From: Yoonia sp035117555
Lineage (GTDB): Bacteria; Pseudomonadota; Alphaproteobacteria; Rhodobacterales; Rhodobacteraceae
Reading direction: 5' to 3'
DNA: 64,000 bases
NCBI RefSeq assembly: GCF_035117555.1
Contig: NZ_JAYKPK010000001.1
Coordinates: forward strand, 310,001 to 374,000
How positions within the stretch are numbered: position 1 is the stretch's first letter; each line of letters opens with the position of its first letter. The notes below the pieces were generated by a model. The model saw only the letters and a list, made by a program, of their open reading frames with translations, had not been told where the DNA came from and searched no databases. This document shows positions 49,458 through 58,412 of the stretch, piece after piece. Position numbers and translations under genes: made by a program.

Positions 49458-49846
49458 TCAGCCGGCTCGAAGGTCAGCGCGACACCGTTCAGGCAATAAC
49501 GCAGGCCGGTGGGGGCGGGACCATCGGGGAAGACATGCCCCAGATGCGCGTCACAGCGGGCGCAATGCACCTCTGTGCGTTTCATGAAGAAACTGCGGTC
49601 GATGGTTTCACCCACGGCCGTTTCATCCAGCGGCGCAAAGAAAGACGGCCAGCCGGTGCCGCTTTCGAATTTGGTGCTTTGGTCGAACAAGGGCGCACCG
49701 CAGCAGACACACATATAGGTGCCGGGGTCCTTGGGGAAATCCTCGTGGCTGCCCGCCCGTTCGGTGCCATGTTTGCGGGTGACCTTATAGGCCAGGTCCG
49801 AAAGTTGTGCGCGCCATTCGGCGTCTGACTTGATGATTTTATCCAT
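49454..49846 (-). CDS. msrB: Peptide methionine-(R)-sulfoxide reductase
   Basis: This 130-residue enzyme reduces methionine-R-sulfoxide in proteins. Zinc cysteines lie in YMCVCCGAPLF and CARCDAHLGHVF. The catalytic Cys is in GLRYCLNGVALTF, and FESGTGWPSF is the family hallmark. No signal peptide is present, so it is cytosolic. It is convergent with bamE, overlapping by 4 bp. Confidence 0.96.
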   Translation of the reverse strand: MDKIIKSDAEWRAQLSDLAYKVTRKHGTERAGSHEDFPKDPGTYMCVCCGAPLFDQSTKFESGTGWPSFFAPLDETAVGETIDRSFFMKRTEVHCARCDAHLGHVFPDGPAPTGLRYCLNGVALTFEPAD

Positions 49847-49916
49847 CGCTATATTCCTTTTCCTAATCTTACGCTTGATCTAGGGTGCCTTAAGCACGTC
49901 GCCAAGGCAGGATGCT

Positions 49917-50636
49917 ATGACAATTACGATGCAGTTCGGACGGTATCGCGCGCGGATCGGTGCGGACGGTGCGGATATGGCCGCTTGTCAGGCGCTGCGG
50001 CATCTGTGTTTCTTTGGCAAGCCGGGGCTGGATCGCGATGATTTCGACCCGCGCTGCCAGCATCTGATGATCGAGGATGGCAAAGGCCGGTTGATCGCCG
50101 CAGCAAGGATGCTGCTGGTGCCGGATGCAGCGTCGCTGTCGCAATGTTATGCCGCGCAATATTACGATCTTGCCCGATTGGCGGGGCAGGCGGGGCCGTC
50201 GCTGGAACTGGGGCGATTCTGCATCGCGCCCGATGTGCAGGATGCCGATGTCGTGCGTGCGGCCTGGGGGGCGCTGACGCAGATCGTCGATGATCAAGGC
50301 GTGCAGGTTTTGTTTGGCTGCACCAGCTTTGCCGGGACCGACCCGGAGATTTACGGTCTGGCGCTGGCGAAACTCGCCGCGCAACATATCGGGCCGGAGC
50401 ATTTGCGCCCCGGTGTCAAAGCGGGCGAGGTGGTGCGCCTGTGCGATGCCACAGGGCGCGGCACAGCACCGTTGCCGTCGCTGTTGCGGTCCTATCTGGC
50501 GATGGGCGGCTGGGTCAGCGATCATGCGGTGATCGACCGGCAGATGAACACGTTTCATGTCTTTACCTGTGTCGATATCGCCGCTGTCCCGCCTGCGCGC
50601 GCGAAAGCCTTGCGCGCGGTGATGGGGGCGGGCTGA
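49917..50636 (+). CDS. GNAT-type N-acyltransferase, OlsB-like
   Basis: This 239-residue protein has the acyltransferase fold of OlsB, which makes lyso-ornithine lipid from ornithine and 3-hydroxyacyl-ACP. Features are YRARIGADGADMAACQALRH at the N-terminus, the FDPRCQHLMIEDGKGRLIAA segment, LELGRFCIAPDVQDADVV (conserved ELGR..V), and LFGCTSFAGTDPEIYGLAL. The OlsA partner that adds the second acyl chain is not adjacent. If it is OlsB, the organism makes ornithine lipids, which is common in this group. Assignment is by family resemblance. Confidence 0.8.
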   Translation: MTITMQFGRYRARIGADGADMAACQALRHLCFFGKPGLDRDDFDPRCQHLMIEDGKGRLIAAARMLLVPDAASLSQCYAAQYYDLARLAGQAGPSLELGRFCIAPDVQDADVVRAAWGALTQIVDDQGVQVLFGCTSFAGTDPEIYGLALAKLAAQHIGPEHLRPGVKAGEVVRLCDATGRGTAPLPSLLRSYLAMGGWVSDHAVIDRQMNTFHVFTCVDIAAVPPARAKALRAVMGAG

Positions 50637-50678
50637 AAACCCCTTGCGCTGGTGCGTGGCACGCAATAGCAGGCGGGC

Positions 50679-52487
50679 ATGGCACGTGCACCCCTTCTCC
50701 AGATTTCCGATATCGCGCTGACGTTCGGCGGCGATCCTGTTTTTGCTGACCTGTCTCTGGTCGTTCAACCCGGCGACCGTGTCGCCTTGGTCGGGCGCAA
50801 CGGATCAGGAAAATCGACCTTGATGAAGGTCATGGCAGGCCTCGTGCAGGCCGACAGCGGCACACGGGTCGCATCTCCGGGCGTTCAGGTCGGCTATATG
50901 GAACAGGACCCGACGATGGACGGGTTCACCACATTGGGCGAATATGCCGCCAGTGGCCTGCCGCCAGAGGAAGCCTATAAGGTCGATATGGTTGCCGAAG
51001 GGTTGAAATTCGATCCCGAAGGGGCTGTTGCCACCGCATCGGGTGGCGAACGTCGCCGCGCGGCATTGGCCAAACTGATGGCCGAAGCGCCCGAATTGAT
51101 GCTGCTGGACGAGCCCACCAACCATCTGGATATTGAAGCCATCGCCTGGCTTGAGAATGAATTGAAACAGACCCGTGCCGCCTTTGTGCTGATCAGCCAC
51201 GACCGGGCGTTCCTGCGGGCACTGACCCGTGCCACGCTCTGGATTGACCGGGGCGCTGTGCGCCGCGCCGAACAGGGGTTTGATGCGTTTGAGGAATGGC
51301 GCGACAAGATCTGGGAAGACGAAGACCAGCAGCGCCATAAACTGAACCGCAAGATCAAGGCAGAGGCGCGTTGGGCCGTTGAAGGCATTTCCGCCCGCCG
51401 TACCCGGAACCAAGGGCGTTTGCGGGCCTTGCAGGATCTGCGTGCTGAAAAGGCAGGACAAATCCGTCGCCAGGGCACGGCGGCGATGGCGTTTGAGGGG
51501 GGATCAACCTCTGGCCGCAAGGTGATGGAATGTTTCGGGCTGACCAAGGCCTTTGACGGCAAGACCATCGTCCAAGGGCTGGATTTGACCGTGCAACGCG
51601 GCGACAGGATCGCCTTTGTCGGGCCCAATGGCGTGGGCAAGACAACGCTGATCAAGATGCTGCTGGGGCAGGTGGCACCTGACGCGGGTGAGGTGAAACT
51701 GGGCACAAAGCTCGATATCGCGGTGTTCGACCAGTCACGCGCGGCGCTGAACCAAGATATGACGCTGTGGGAAAACCTCGCCTCTGATCCCGAACTGGGT
51801 GTATCCGGCAAATCCGACCAGATCATGGTGCGGGGTGTGCCGAAACATGTTGTCGGCTACCTCAAGGAATTCCTGTTCGACGAGGCACAGGCCCGCGCGC
51901 CGGTCAGGTCGCTGTCGGGCGGTGAAAAGGCCCGGCTGCTGCTGGCGCGTCTGATGGCGCGCGAAAGCAATTTGCTGGTGCTGGACGAACCGACAAACGA
52001 TCTGGACATCGAAACGCTGGATCTGTTGCAGGATATCCTGGGCGATTACGATGGCACCGTGCTGCTGGTCAGCCACGACCGCGATTTCCTCGACCGGGTG
52101 GCAACGACGACCATCGCGATGGAAGGCAATGGTCAGGCCGTGGTCTATCCCGGTGGCTGGTCGGATTACCGCGACCAACGGGGTGGTGATTTCACCGAAT
52201 CTGCCACAGCGACCAAGCCATTGGCAAAGAAAGACAAACCGGTGGAAAAGAAATCCACCGGCGGTCTGTCCTTCACTGAAAAACACCGGCTTGAGGCGCT
52301 GCCGGGCGTGATAGCCACATTGACGGCGGAGATCGGCAAATTGGAAGAATTGCTCGCCGATCCGGCATTGTTCACCGACAATCCGGTGAAATTTGCAAAG
52401 GCCAGCGATGCTTTGGTCGCCCGGCAGATGCAATTATCCGATGCCGAAGATGAATGGCTGGCCCTGGAAGAAAAAGCCGCCGGCTGA
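50679..52487 (+). CDS. uup: ABC-F ATPase, Uup-like
   Basis: This 602-residue cytosolic protein has two ABC ATPase domains and no membrane spans. The first has Walker A VGRNGSGKST, signature ASGGERRRAAL and Walker B ELMLLDEPTNHLD. The second has VGPNGVGKTT, LSGGEKARLLL and LLVLDEPTNDLD. A linker of charged helices follows the first domain. A Lys-rich region (about 510-530) and a C-terminal coiled coil (about 535-602) follow the second, as in Uup. ABC-F proteins act at the ribosome; Uup is tied to DNA transposition precision and ribosome quality. It starts 42 bp after the OlsB-like gene. Confidence 0.94.
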   Translation: MARAPLLQISDIALTFGGDPVFADLSLVVQPGDRVALVGRNGSGKSTLMKVMAGLVQADSGTRVASPGVQVGYMEQDPTMDGFTTLGEYAASGLPPEEAYKVDMVAEGLKFDPEGAVATASGGERRRAALAKLMAEAPELMLLDEPTNHLDIEAIAWLENELKQTRAAFVLISHDRAFLRALTRATLWIDRGAVRRAEQGFDAFEEWRDKIWEDEDQQRHKLNRKIKAEARWAVEGISARRTRNQGRLRALQDLRAEKAGQIRRQGTAAMAFEGGSTSGRKVMECFGLTKAFDGKTIVQGLDLTVQRGDRIAFVGPNGVGKTTLIKMLLGQVAPDAGEVKLGTKLDIAVFDQSRAALNQDMTLWENLASDPELGVSGKSDQIMVRGVPKHVVGYLKEFLFDEAQARAPVRSLSGGEKARLLLARLMARESNLLVLDEPTNDLDIETLDLLQDILGDYDGTVLLVSHDRDFLDRVATTTIAMEGNGQAVVYPGGWSDYRDQRGGDFTESATATKPLAKKDKPVEKKSTGGLSFTEKHRLEALPGVIATLTAEIGKLEELLADPALFTDNPVKFAKASDALVARQMQLSDAEDEWLALEEKAAG

Positions 52488-53207
52488 TCATGGCATCCGC
52501 AAGCCACCATCCAGCCGGATCGTGGTGCCGTTGAGGTAATCGCATTCGACGATAAACCGCGCGAGGGCGGCAAATTCTGCCGGATCGCCCAGCCGTGCGG
52601 GATAGATCACATCCTTGGCCAGACCTGCCATCACCTCTTCACCCAATGATTCCAGCATCGGCGTGCGGAAAATCCCCGGCGCAATCGCCATCACCCGGAT
52701 CCCCGCACGTGCCAGATCGCGCGCCATCGGCAGCGACAGCCCGGCGATCCCGGCCTTGGAGGCGGCATAGGCCGCTTGCCCCTTTTGCCCTTCAAACGCC
52801 GCGACCGAGGCTGTGTTGATGATCACACCGCCCTGCGCCATCCGTGCCGCGGCCAGCCGTGCCACGTTGAACGTGCCACACAGGTTGATATCGACAGTGC
52901 GGGCAAAGCTGCTTTGCTGATGCGGCCCGTCGCGGCCAAGGGTTTTTTCGCTGATGACGATACCGGCGCAATTCACCACGACATTCAGGCCCTCGACCTG
53001 CGCCAGACCGGCGGCAACGCTGGCTTCATCGGTGACATCGACCTCGGCAAACCCGGCACCGATGTCCTGCGCGAAATCAGCGCCCTGCGCGTCACGATCA
53101 AAGATCATCACCCGCGCGCCTGCGGCCAAAAACGCCTGCGCCGTCGCCGCACCCAGACCTGATGCGCCGCCGGTGATCATCGCCACTGCTGTTGAAATAT
53201 CCATCAT
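52488..53207 (-). CDS. Short-chain dehydrogenase, 3-hydroxyacyl-CoA type II-like
   Basis: This 239-residue SDR has the NAD site TGGASGLGAATAQAFL with Asp after the second strand (IFDRD, favouring NAD), the NCAGI motif, Ser in NTASVAAFEG, and the catalytic YAASK. It resembles type II 3-hydroxyacyl-CoA dehydrogenase (HSD10-like), including the GRDGPHQQSSFARTVDIN segment. It probably oxidises 3-hydroxyacyl-CoA in fatty acid or branched-chain amino acid breakdown. It starts with two ATGs (53207, 53204). It is convergent with uup; the two genes abut with no gap. Confidence 0.88.
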   Translation of the reverse strand: MMDISTAVAMITGGASGLGAATAQAFLAAGARVMIFDRDAQGADFAQDIGAGFAEVDVTDEASVAAGLAQVEGLNVVVNCAGIVISEKTLGRDGPHQQSSFARTVDINLCGTFNVARLAAARMAQGGVIINTASVAAFEGQKGQAAYAASKAGIAGLSLPMARDLARAGIRVMAIAPGIFRTPMLESLGEEVMAGLAKDVIYPARLGDPAEFAALARFIVECDYLNGTTIRLDGGLRMP

Positions 53208-53290
53208 TTTCCTCCCTGCCGTACCAGAATTGCCCTACGGAAAGAAAAACACTATCCCTATCGTCCGAGTAAAAATATCCTCGGGGGGGT

Positions 53291-53313
53291 GCGGGGGGCC
53301 GACAGCCCCCCGC
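53291..53313. terminator. GC-rich stem-loop downstream of fbpA
   Basis: GCGGGGGGC and GCCCCCCGC form a perfect 9-bp stem with a CGACA loop, 15 bases beyond the fbpA stop codon on the minus strand. No T run follows it on either strand. A diverged dispersed repeat (GAGTAAAAATATCCTC) lies at 53265-53283. Confidence 0.5.
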
Positions 53314-53327
53314 CTTGATCGGCGGCT

Positions 53328-54332
53328 TTAGCCGTCGAAGTTGACTTCTTCCATGATCCGCACGGCGGCGGGACGATGTGTCGCCAATTCGTTCAGATCG
53401 ACGCTGTCAGGTGTGAATTCACCCCAGCTTGCGACCAGTTCGGAGGGCGCGACACTGTCCAGCACAGGATATTCATTGTTCAGCTCGGCATAGATTCCCT
53501 GCGCCTCTGGCGAGACAAGAAATTCCATCAATTGCAGAGCTTCGTCACGGTTCGGCGCGGCATTGGTCATCGCTACGCCAGAGACGTTCACATGGGTGCC
53601 GCCATCTTCGAAGGTCGGGAAGATGATGCGCACGGAATTGGCCCATTCCTGCTGCTCAGGATCGGCCAGCATCGCGCCCATGTAATAGGTATTGGTCAGC
53701 GAAATATCGCATTCCCCGGCCCAGATCGCCCGGACCTGCGCGCGGTCATTGCCTTCGGGCTTGCGGGCCAGGTTTTCGCGGATGCCAGCGGCCCATTCGC
53801 GCGCGCCATCTTCGCCTTTATGCGCGATCACGGCGGACAGCAGGGCGAGGTTGTAATTGTTCAGACCCGAGCGCGAACAGATGCGGCCGGCCCATTTGTC
53901 ACTGGTCAGATCCTCGTAGGTAGTGACTTCGCCATCGGCGACACGCTCGTTTGAGGCATAGACAACCCGCGCCCGTGTGGTCAGACCGAACCACAGGTTT
54001 TCGTCAGAGCGCAGTTCGGCAGGCACGGCTTCGGTCAGCACGTCGCTTTCGACAGCTTGGACCACACCGGCATCCACGATCTGTTTGAGGTTCGCGATAT
54101 CCACTGTCATCACCAGATCGGCGGGCGAACGCGCGCCTTCGGCGGTCAGGCGTTCGACCAGACCATCTTCGACAAAGGCGAGGTTCACGGCGATACCGGT
54201 TTCTGCGGTGAAGGCGTCCATGACCGGCTGGATCAGCTCTGGCTGACGGGTGGTGTAGATATTGACATCAGCGATGGCCGGGCCAGCGATGGCCGCACAG
54301 GTGGTCGCCAAAAGAATATTGCGCAGGTTCAT
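53328..54332 (-). CDS. fbpA: Fe(3+) ABC transporter periplasmic binding protein
   Basis: This 334-residue periplasmic iron receptor has a Sec signal (MNLRNILLATTCAAIAGPAIA). The mature protein begins DVNIYTTRQPELIQPVMDAF, the FbpA/FutA signature with the first Tyr ligand. Further family residues are VYASNERV and the paired tyrosines in SLTNTYYMGAML that bind Fe(III). No permease or ATPase genes are adjacent, so it must serve a transporter encoded elsewhere. Upstream are a promoter and a CCTGA-N9-TCAGG site, consistent with control by iron. Confidence 0.93.
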   Translation of the reverse strand: MNLRNILLATTCAAIAGPAIADVNIYTTRQPELIQPVMDAFTAETGIAVNLAFVEDGLVERLTAEGARSPADLVMTVDIANLKQIVDAGVVQAVESDVLTEAVPAELRSDENLWFGLTTRARVVYASNERVADGEVTTYEDLTSDKWAGRICSRSGLNNYNLALLSAVIAHKGEDGAREWAAGIRENLARKPEGNDRAQVRAIWAGECDISLTNTYYMGAMLADPEQQEWANSVRIIFPTFEDGGTHVNVSGVAMTNAAPNRDEALQLMEFLVSPEAQGIYAELNNEYPVLDSVAPSELVASWGEFTPDSVDLNELATHRPAAVRIMEEVNFDG

Positions 54333-54360
54333 GGGATATCTCCTTGGTTGAACTGGCGCC

Positions 54361-54410
54361 TGTAAACCTGAGTCTTTTACTTCGGTCAATACCTGAATAT
54401 TTTACTCAGG
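54361..54410 (-). promoter_or_regulatory. fbpA promoter with probable iron-responsive operator
   Basis: On the minus strand a -35 TTGACC (54389-54384) and a -10 TTTACA (54366-54361) are 17 bp apart. Just upstream, CCTGA-N9-TCAGG at 54392-54410 contains TGA-N9-TCA, the spacing described for RirA and Iron-Rhodo-box type sites in alphaproteobacteria. A second half, CCTGAGT (54367-54373), lies between -35 and -10 and is inverted relative to ACTCAGG at 54404-54410. Repression under iron sufficiency is likely. Confidence 0.55.
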
Positions 54411-55232
54411 GAATTTCCGCGCCTTTTCCAGCACCTTCTCGGCCTCCCAAAGCGCGTCCATTTCGGCCAGATCGCTTTGCGCCGGGGTCTTGCCGCGCGC
54501 GGCGAGGGCCGCCTCGATCCCTTTGAACCGCCGGGTGAATTTGTCGTTGGTGCCGCGCAGGGCCTCTTCGGGGTCGACATCGAGATGGCGGGCGAGATTG
54601 GCGAGCACGAAGAGCAGATCGCCGATCTCATCCTTGATTTCGGCATGGGTCAGCGTGTCGCGCGCGGCGACAAGTTCATCGGCTTCTTCGATGATCTTGT
54701 CCAGCACATGGGATGTGTCGGGCCAGTCAAACCCAACACGCGCCGCGCGTTTTTGCAATTTCACCGCGCGCATCAGCGCCGGCAGGCCCAGGGCAACACC
54801 GTCCAGCACGCCGCCCTGCGCCTTGCCCGCGCGTTCGGCCGCCTTGATCTTTTCCCAATCTGCGACCTGTTGGTCGGCGGATTTATCGCGGTCTTCATCC
54901 CCGAATACATGCGGATGCCGCGCGACCATCTTGTCAGCGATGTTCTTCACCACTGAGTCAAAGGTGAAATGCCCAGCCTCGGCCCCGATCTGCGCGTGAT
55001 AGACGGTCTGCAACAGCAGATCGCCCAATTCGCCTTCCAGATCGGGCCAGTCGGTGCGGGCGATGGCATCGGCGACTTCATAAGCCTCTTCAATCGTATA
55101 GGGCGCGATTGTGCCGAAATCCTGCGCGATATCCCAAGGACAGCCGGTGTCAGGATCACGCAACCGGCGCATGATTTCCAACAGGCGTGGCATACCGCCA
55201 TCCGGGTCGTGGATCAGGGGGTCGTCAGCCAT
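54402..55232 (-). CDS. mazG: Nucleoside triphosphate pyrophosphohydrolase MazG
   Basis: This 276-residue house-cleaning enzyme hydrolyses NTPs to NMP and pyrophosphate. Two MazG domains are visible: CPWDIAQDFGTIAPYTIEEA with EEAYEVADAI and LEGELGDLLLQ, and a second with EEADELVAAR and EIKDEIGDLLFV. The ExxE and ExxD metal pairs are intact in both. The start at 55232 (MADDPLIHDPDGGM) matches relatives. Its stop codon overlaps the fbpA operator region, and it diverges from the M20 amidohydrolase. Confidence 0.95.
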   Translation of the reverse strand: MADDPLIHDPDGGMPRLLEIMRRLRDPDTGCPWDIAQDFGTIAPYTIEEAYEVADAIARTDWPDLEGELGDLLLQTVYHAQIGAEAGHFTFDSVVKNIADKMVARHPHVFGDEDRDKSADQQVADWEKIKAAERAGKAQGGVLDGVALGLPALMRAVKLQKRAARVGFDWPDTSHVLDKIIEEADELVAARDTLTHAEIKDEIGDLLFVLANLARHLDVDPEEALRGTNDKFTRRFKGIEAALAARGKTPAQSDLAEMDALWEAEKVLEKARKFPE

Positions 55233-55293
55233 TGCAGCCACCTTCAACTTGGGATCAACTGACCCTATTGCGAAGTCACAGAAAGTTCCAGCC

Positions 55294-56451
55294 ATGCCCG
55301 TTATCAACCGTATCGCCGATTATGCCGAAGAAATGACAGGCTGGCGCAGGCATTTGCATGCCCATCCCGAATTGCGATTCGATTGCCATGAAACGGCGGC
55401 TTTTGTGGTGGAGAAATTGCGCGCCTTTGGCGTGGATGAAATCCACGAAGGCATCGCCACCAGCGGGATCGTCGCGATCATTAACGGGCAGGGCAAGGGC
55501 CGCACGATTGGCCTGCGCGCCGATATGGATGCTTTGCCGATGGAGGAGGTGACGGGGCTCGATTACGTCTCGAAAACACCGGGCGCGATGCATGCCTGCG
55601 GCCATGACGGGCATACGACGATGCTGCTGGGGGCTGCGAAATATCTGGCCGAGACCCGCAATTTCGCAGGCCGCGTGGCGCTGATCTTTCAGCCTGCCGA
55701 AGAAGGCGGCGGCGGTGCTGAAGTGATGGTGCAGGAAGGTATCCTTGACCGCTTTGACATTGCAGAGGTCTATGCCCTGCATAATGCCCCCGGCACGGCG
55801 GTCGGGGCCTTTTACACCGCGCCCGGCCCGATCATGGCGGCGGTGGATACATTCCATATCCATGTCAAAGGCCGCGGTGGCCATGGCGCGATGCCGCATG
55901 AAACCGCCGATCCGGTGGTCGCGGTGCTGGGCATCGCGACGGCCATCCAGACGATTGTCAGCCGCAATCATTATGCTTTGCAGGAACTGGTCGTCTCGGT
56001 CACGCAGCTTCACACCGGATCGGCGGATAATGTGATACCTGATACAGGCTATATCAATGGCACGGTGCGCACCTTTGATCCTGCGGTGCAGGCTATGGTC
56101 AAGAAACGGCTGGCAGAGATTGTCGCGGGGCAGGCGGCATCTTACGGCGTGACGGCAGAGCTTGATTATGAGATCGGCTATCCGGCGACGATCAATGATA
56201 CGGATAAGACCGCCTTTGCGGCGGAGGTGGCGCGGGAAGTCTCGGGCAATGTCGTCGACGATGCCAAGCCCGAAATGGGCGCCGAGGATTTCGCCTATAT
56301 GCTCAATGAACGTCCGGGGGCCTATCTGTTCGTCGGCAATGGCGATACCGCAGGTTTGCATCACCCGGCGTACGATTTCGATGATGCGGGCGCGCCCGTC
56401 GGGGCGTCGTTCTTTGCCCGGATCGTTGAGCGTGCTTTGCCGGTGGGATAG
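55294..56451 (+). CDS. M20 amidohydrolase (hippurate hydrolase-like)
   Basis: This 385-residue dizinc amidohydrolase is of the M20D group. It shows WRRHLHAHPELRFDCHETAA, LRADMDALPMEE, HACGHDGHTTMLLGAAKYLA (the metal-binding Cys-Gly-His), QPAEEGGGGAEVMV, and HGAMPHETADP. A dimerisation domain sits in the middle (about 185-300). Relatives hydrolyse N-acyl or indole-acetyl amino acids, or N-acetyl-ornithine derivatives; the substrate is not fixed. It lies upstream of two agmatinase-family genes on the same strand with a dispersed repeat between. Confidence 0.92.
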   Translation: MPVINRIADYAEEMTGWRRHLHAHPELRFDCHETAAFVVEKLRAFGVDEIHEGIATSGIVAIINGQGKGRTIGLRADMDALPMEEVTGLDYVSKTPGAMHACGHDGHTTMLLGAAKYLAETRNFAGRVALIFQPAEEGGGGAEVMVQEGILDRFDIAEVYALHNAPGTAVGAFYTAPGPIMAAVDTFHIHVKGRGGHGAMPHETADPVVAVLGIATAIQTIVSRNHYALQELVVSVTQLHTGSADNVIPDTGYINGTVRTFDPAVQAMVKKRLAEIVAGQAASYGVTAELDYEIGYPATINDTDKTAFAAEVAREVSGNVVDDAKPEMGAEDFAYMLNERPGAYLFVGNGDTAGLHHPAYDFDDAGAPVGASFFARIVERALPVG

Positions 56452-56461
56452 AAACTTTCAA

Positions 56462-56494
56462 GCCTCCGGCGGGAGTATTTTTGGAAAAAAGAAG
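56462..56494 (+). repeat. Dispersed repeat, GAGTATTTTTGG variant
   Basis: It reads GCCTCCGGCGGGAGTATTTT followed by TGGAAAAAAGAAG, beginning 11 bases after the amidohydrolase stop codon and ending eight bases before the next start codon. The ribosome binding site of the agmatinase (GTAGGAAG) is immediately adjacent. Confidence 0.8.
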
Positions 56495-56502
56495 GTAGGA
56501 AG

Positions 56503-57471
56503 ATGGCGTTAGAGGATGCAAAAGGGCAGGTCGATCTGGCGTTTACCCGCAAGGACCGGCGCGGGCTGGCGTTTGAGAATGCTTTTGGCGGCGCGACATC
56601 GTTTCTGCGCCGCGCCTATACCAAGGATCTGACGGGCGTCGATCTGGTTGTGACCGGCGTGCCCTTCGATCAGGCGGTGACGCACCGCCCCGGTACGCGG
56701 TTCGGGCCGCGCGCGATCCGCGAGGCGTCTTGCCTGCAACCCTATGACCCGCCCTATGGCTGGGACGGGTTTGATCCTTTGTCGGAATTCGCCATCGTGG
56801 ATTATGGCGATATGGCCTTTGATTACGCCAATGTCGCCGGTGTGCCGGATCTGGTGCAGGCGCATATTGCGGGCATTCTGGCGGCGGGGCCGGGGACGGT
56901 CACGCTTGGTGGGGATCACTTTATCACCTTGCCGATTTTGCGGGCCTATGCGGAGAAATACGGCCCGCTGTCGGTGATCCAGTTCGATGCGCATTCGGAC
57001 CTTTGGGCTGATGATGATATGGCGCGGATCGATCACGGCACCTTCATGTATAAGGCGGTGAAGCTGGGGCTGGTTGATCCGACGCGGTCGATCCAGATCG
57101 GTATCCGCACCGAATGCGATGATTATCTTGGGATGCGCTATATCGATGCGCGCGCCTGTCATGAACGCGGTTCTGCGGATGTGGCGGCGGAGGTGCGCAA
57201 GATTGTCGGCGATCATCCGACCTATGTCACCTTCGATATCGACGCGCTGGACCCGGCCTTTGCCCCCGGCACAGGCACGCCGGTCTGGGGTGGGTTAGCG
57301 TCTTGGCAGGCGGCGGCAATGCTGCGCGATCTGGCGGGGATCAACATGGTTGGCGGCGACATTGTCGAAGTCTCGCCGCCCTATGACACCACAGGGGCCA
57401 CGGCGATTGCAGGCGCGCATGTGGCGATGGAATTATGCTGTTTAGCGCTTTGGAACAAAAGGAATAAATGA
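56503..57471 (+). CDS. speB: Agmatinase/ureohydrolase family, first copy
   Basis: This 322-residue ureohydrolase has manganese ligands in GGDHFITLP, FDAHSDLW and FDIDALDPAFAPGTGTP. N-terminal VTGVPFDQAVTHRPGTRFGP is the agmatinase-type segment. The reaction releases urea from agmatine or another guanidino compound. The His of the DAHxD motif and both Asp pairs are present. It overlaps the second copy by 4 bp (ATGA). Two different homologues in a row suggest distinct guanidino substrates; members of this family also include guanidinobutyrase and guanidinopropionase. Confidence 0.9.
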   Translation: MALEDAKGQVDLAFTRKDRRGLAFENAFGGATSFLRRAYTKDLTGVDLVVTGVPFDQAVTHRPGTRFGPRAIREASCLQPYDPPYGWDGFDPLSEFAIVDYGDMAFDYANVAGVPDLVQAHIAGILAAGPGTVTLGGDHFITLPILRAYAEKYGPLSVIQFDAHSDLWADDDMARIDHGTFMYKAVKLGLVDPTRSIQIGIRTECDDYLGMRYIDARACHERGSADVAAEVRKIVGDHPTYVTFDIDALDPAFAPGTGTPVWGGLASWQAAAMLRDLAGINMVGGDIVEVSPPYDTTGATAIAGAHVAMELCCLALWNKRNK

Positions 57472-58412
57472 TGCCAAATCAACCGATCAGCGGCAATGAC
57501 CTAGCCCGGTTTTCGGGGCCGCAAAGCTTTATGCGCCTGCCGCAGGTGGACAGCGCTGCGGGGCTTGATGTGGGCTTTATCGGCATCCCGATGGATATCG
57601 GCACGTCATGGCGGTCCGGCACAAGGATGGGACCAAAGCAATTGCGCGAACAATCGGCGATGATCCGGCCCTATAATATCCAGACCGGGGCGGCACCTTT
57701 CGATGCGCTGCAATGTGCCGATCTCGGCGATGTGCCGGTCAATACGTTCAGCCTGTCCGATACGATCCGCATTATTACAGAGACTTACGCAGCACACCTC
57801 AAGCATGACTTTATCCCGATGACTTTGGGCGGCGACCATACGCTGACCTTGCCGGTGCTGCGCGCGGTAGCGGGCAAGCACGGGCCGGTCGCGCTGGTCC
57901 ATGTCGATGCCCATGCCGATGTGAATGACGAGATGTTCGGTGAACGCGAGACCCATGGCACCGTCTTCCGCCGCGCCTATGAGGAAGGGATCATCACTGC
58001 CGATAAGGTCTTTCAGATCGGGCTGCGCGGCACCGGCTACACCGCGGATGACTTTACTGAGGCTGCGGGCTGGGGGTTCAACCAATATCTGGCCCCTGAT
58101 CTGTGGCATAAATCGCTGTTGCCCTTGGCGGCAGAGATCAAGGCGCAGATCGGTGATCAGCCTTGTTACATCACCTATGATATCGACAGCCTTGACCCCG
58201 CCTATGCCCCCGGAACCGGCACGCCGGAGATTGGCGGGCTGACCACGCCGCAGGCGATGGAACTGATCCGGGGGCTGCGCGGGCTGAATATCGTCGGCTG
58301 CGATCTGGTGGAGGTATCGCCGCCCTATGACCTGTCGGGCAATACCGCGCTGACAGGGGCGAACCTGATGTTCGAGATGCTGTCGATCCTGCCGGGGGTG
58401 CTGTATCGATGA
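57468..58412 (+). CDS. speB: Agmatinase/ureohydrolase family, second copy
   Basis: This is a 314-residue second ureohydrolase, clearly diverged from the first. It keeps GGDHTLTLP, VDAHADVNDE (the DAHxD pattern) and YDIDSLDPAYAPGTGTPE, and has IGIPMDIGTSWRSGTRMGPK at the N-terminus. Its ATG overlaps the previous stop codon. Its own stop overlaps the start of the DUF1499 gene (ATGATGG). With its neighbour it may convert agmatine or guanidinobutyrate; I cannot tell which copy does which. Confidence 0.9.
   Translation: MMPNQPISGNDLARFSGPQSFMRLPQVDSAAGLDVGFIGIPMDIGTSWRSGTRMGPKQLREQSAMIRPYNIQTGAAPFDALQCADLGDVPVNTFSLSDTIRIITETYAAHLKHDFIPMTLGGDHTLTLPVLRAVAGKHGPVALVHVDAHADVNDEMFGERETHGTVFRRAYEEGIITADKVFQIGLRGTGYTADDFTEAAGWGFNQYLAPDLWHKSLLPLAAEIKAQIGDQPCYITYDIDSLDPAYAPGTGTPEIGGLTTPQAMELIRGLRGLNIVGCDLVEVSPPYDLSGNTALTGANLMFEMLSILPGVLYR

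Noticed and set aside
53291..53313. Riboswitch near fbpA
   Set aside because: It is a simple hairpin downstream of the gene, with no aptamer-like conserved structure.
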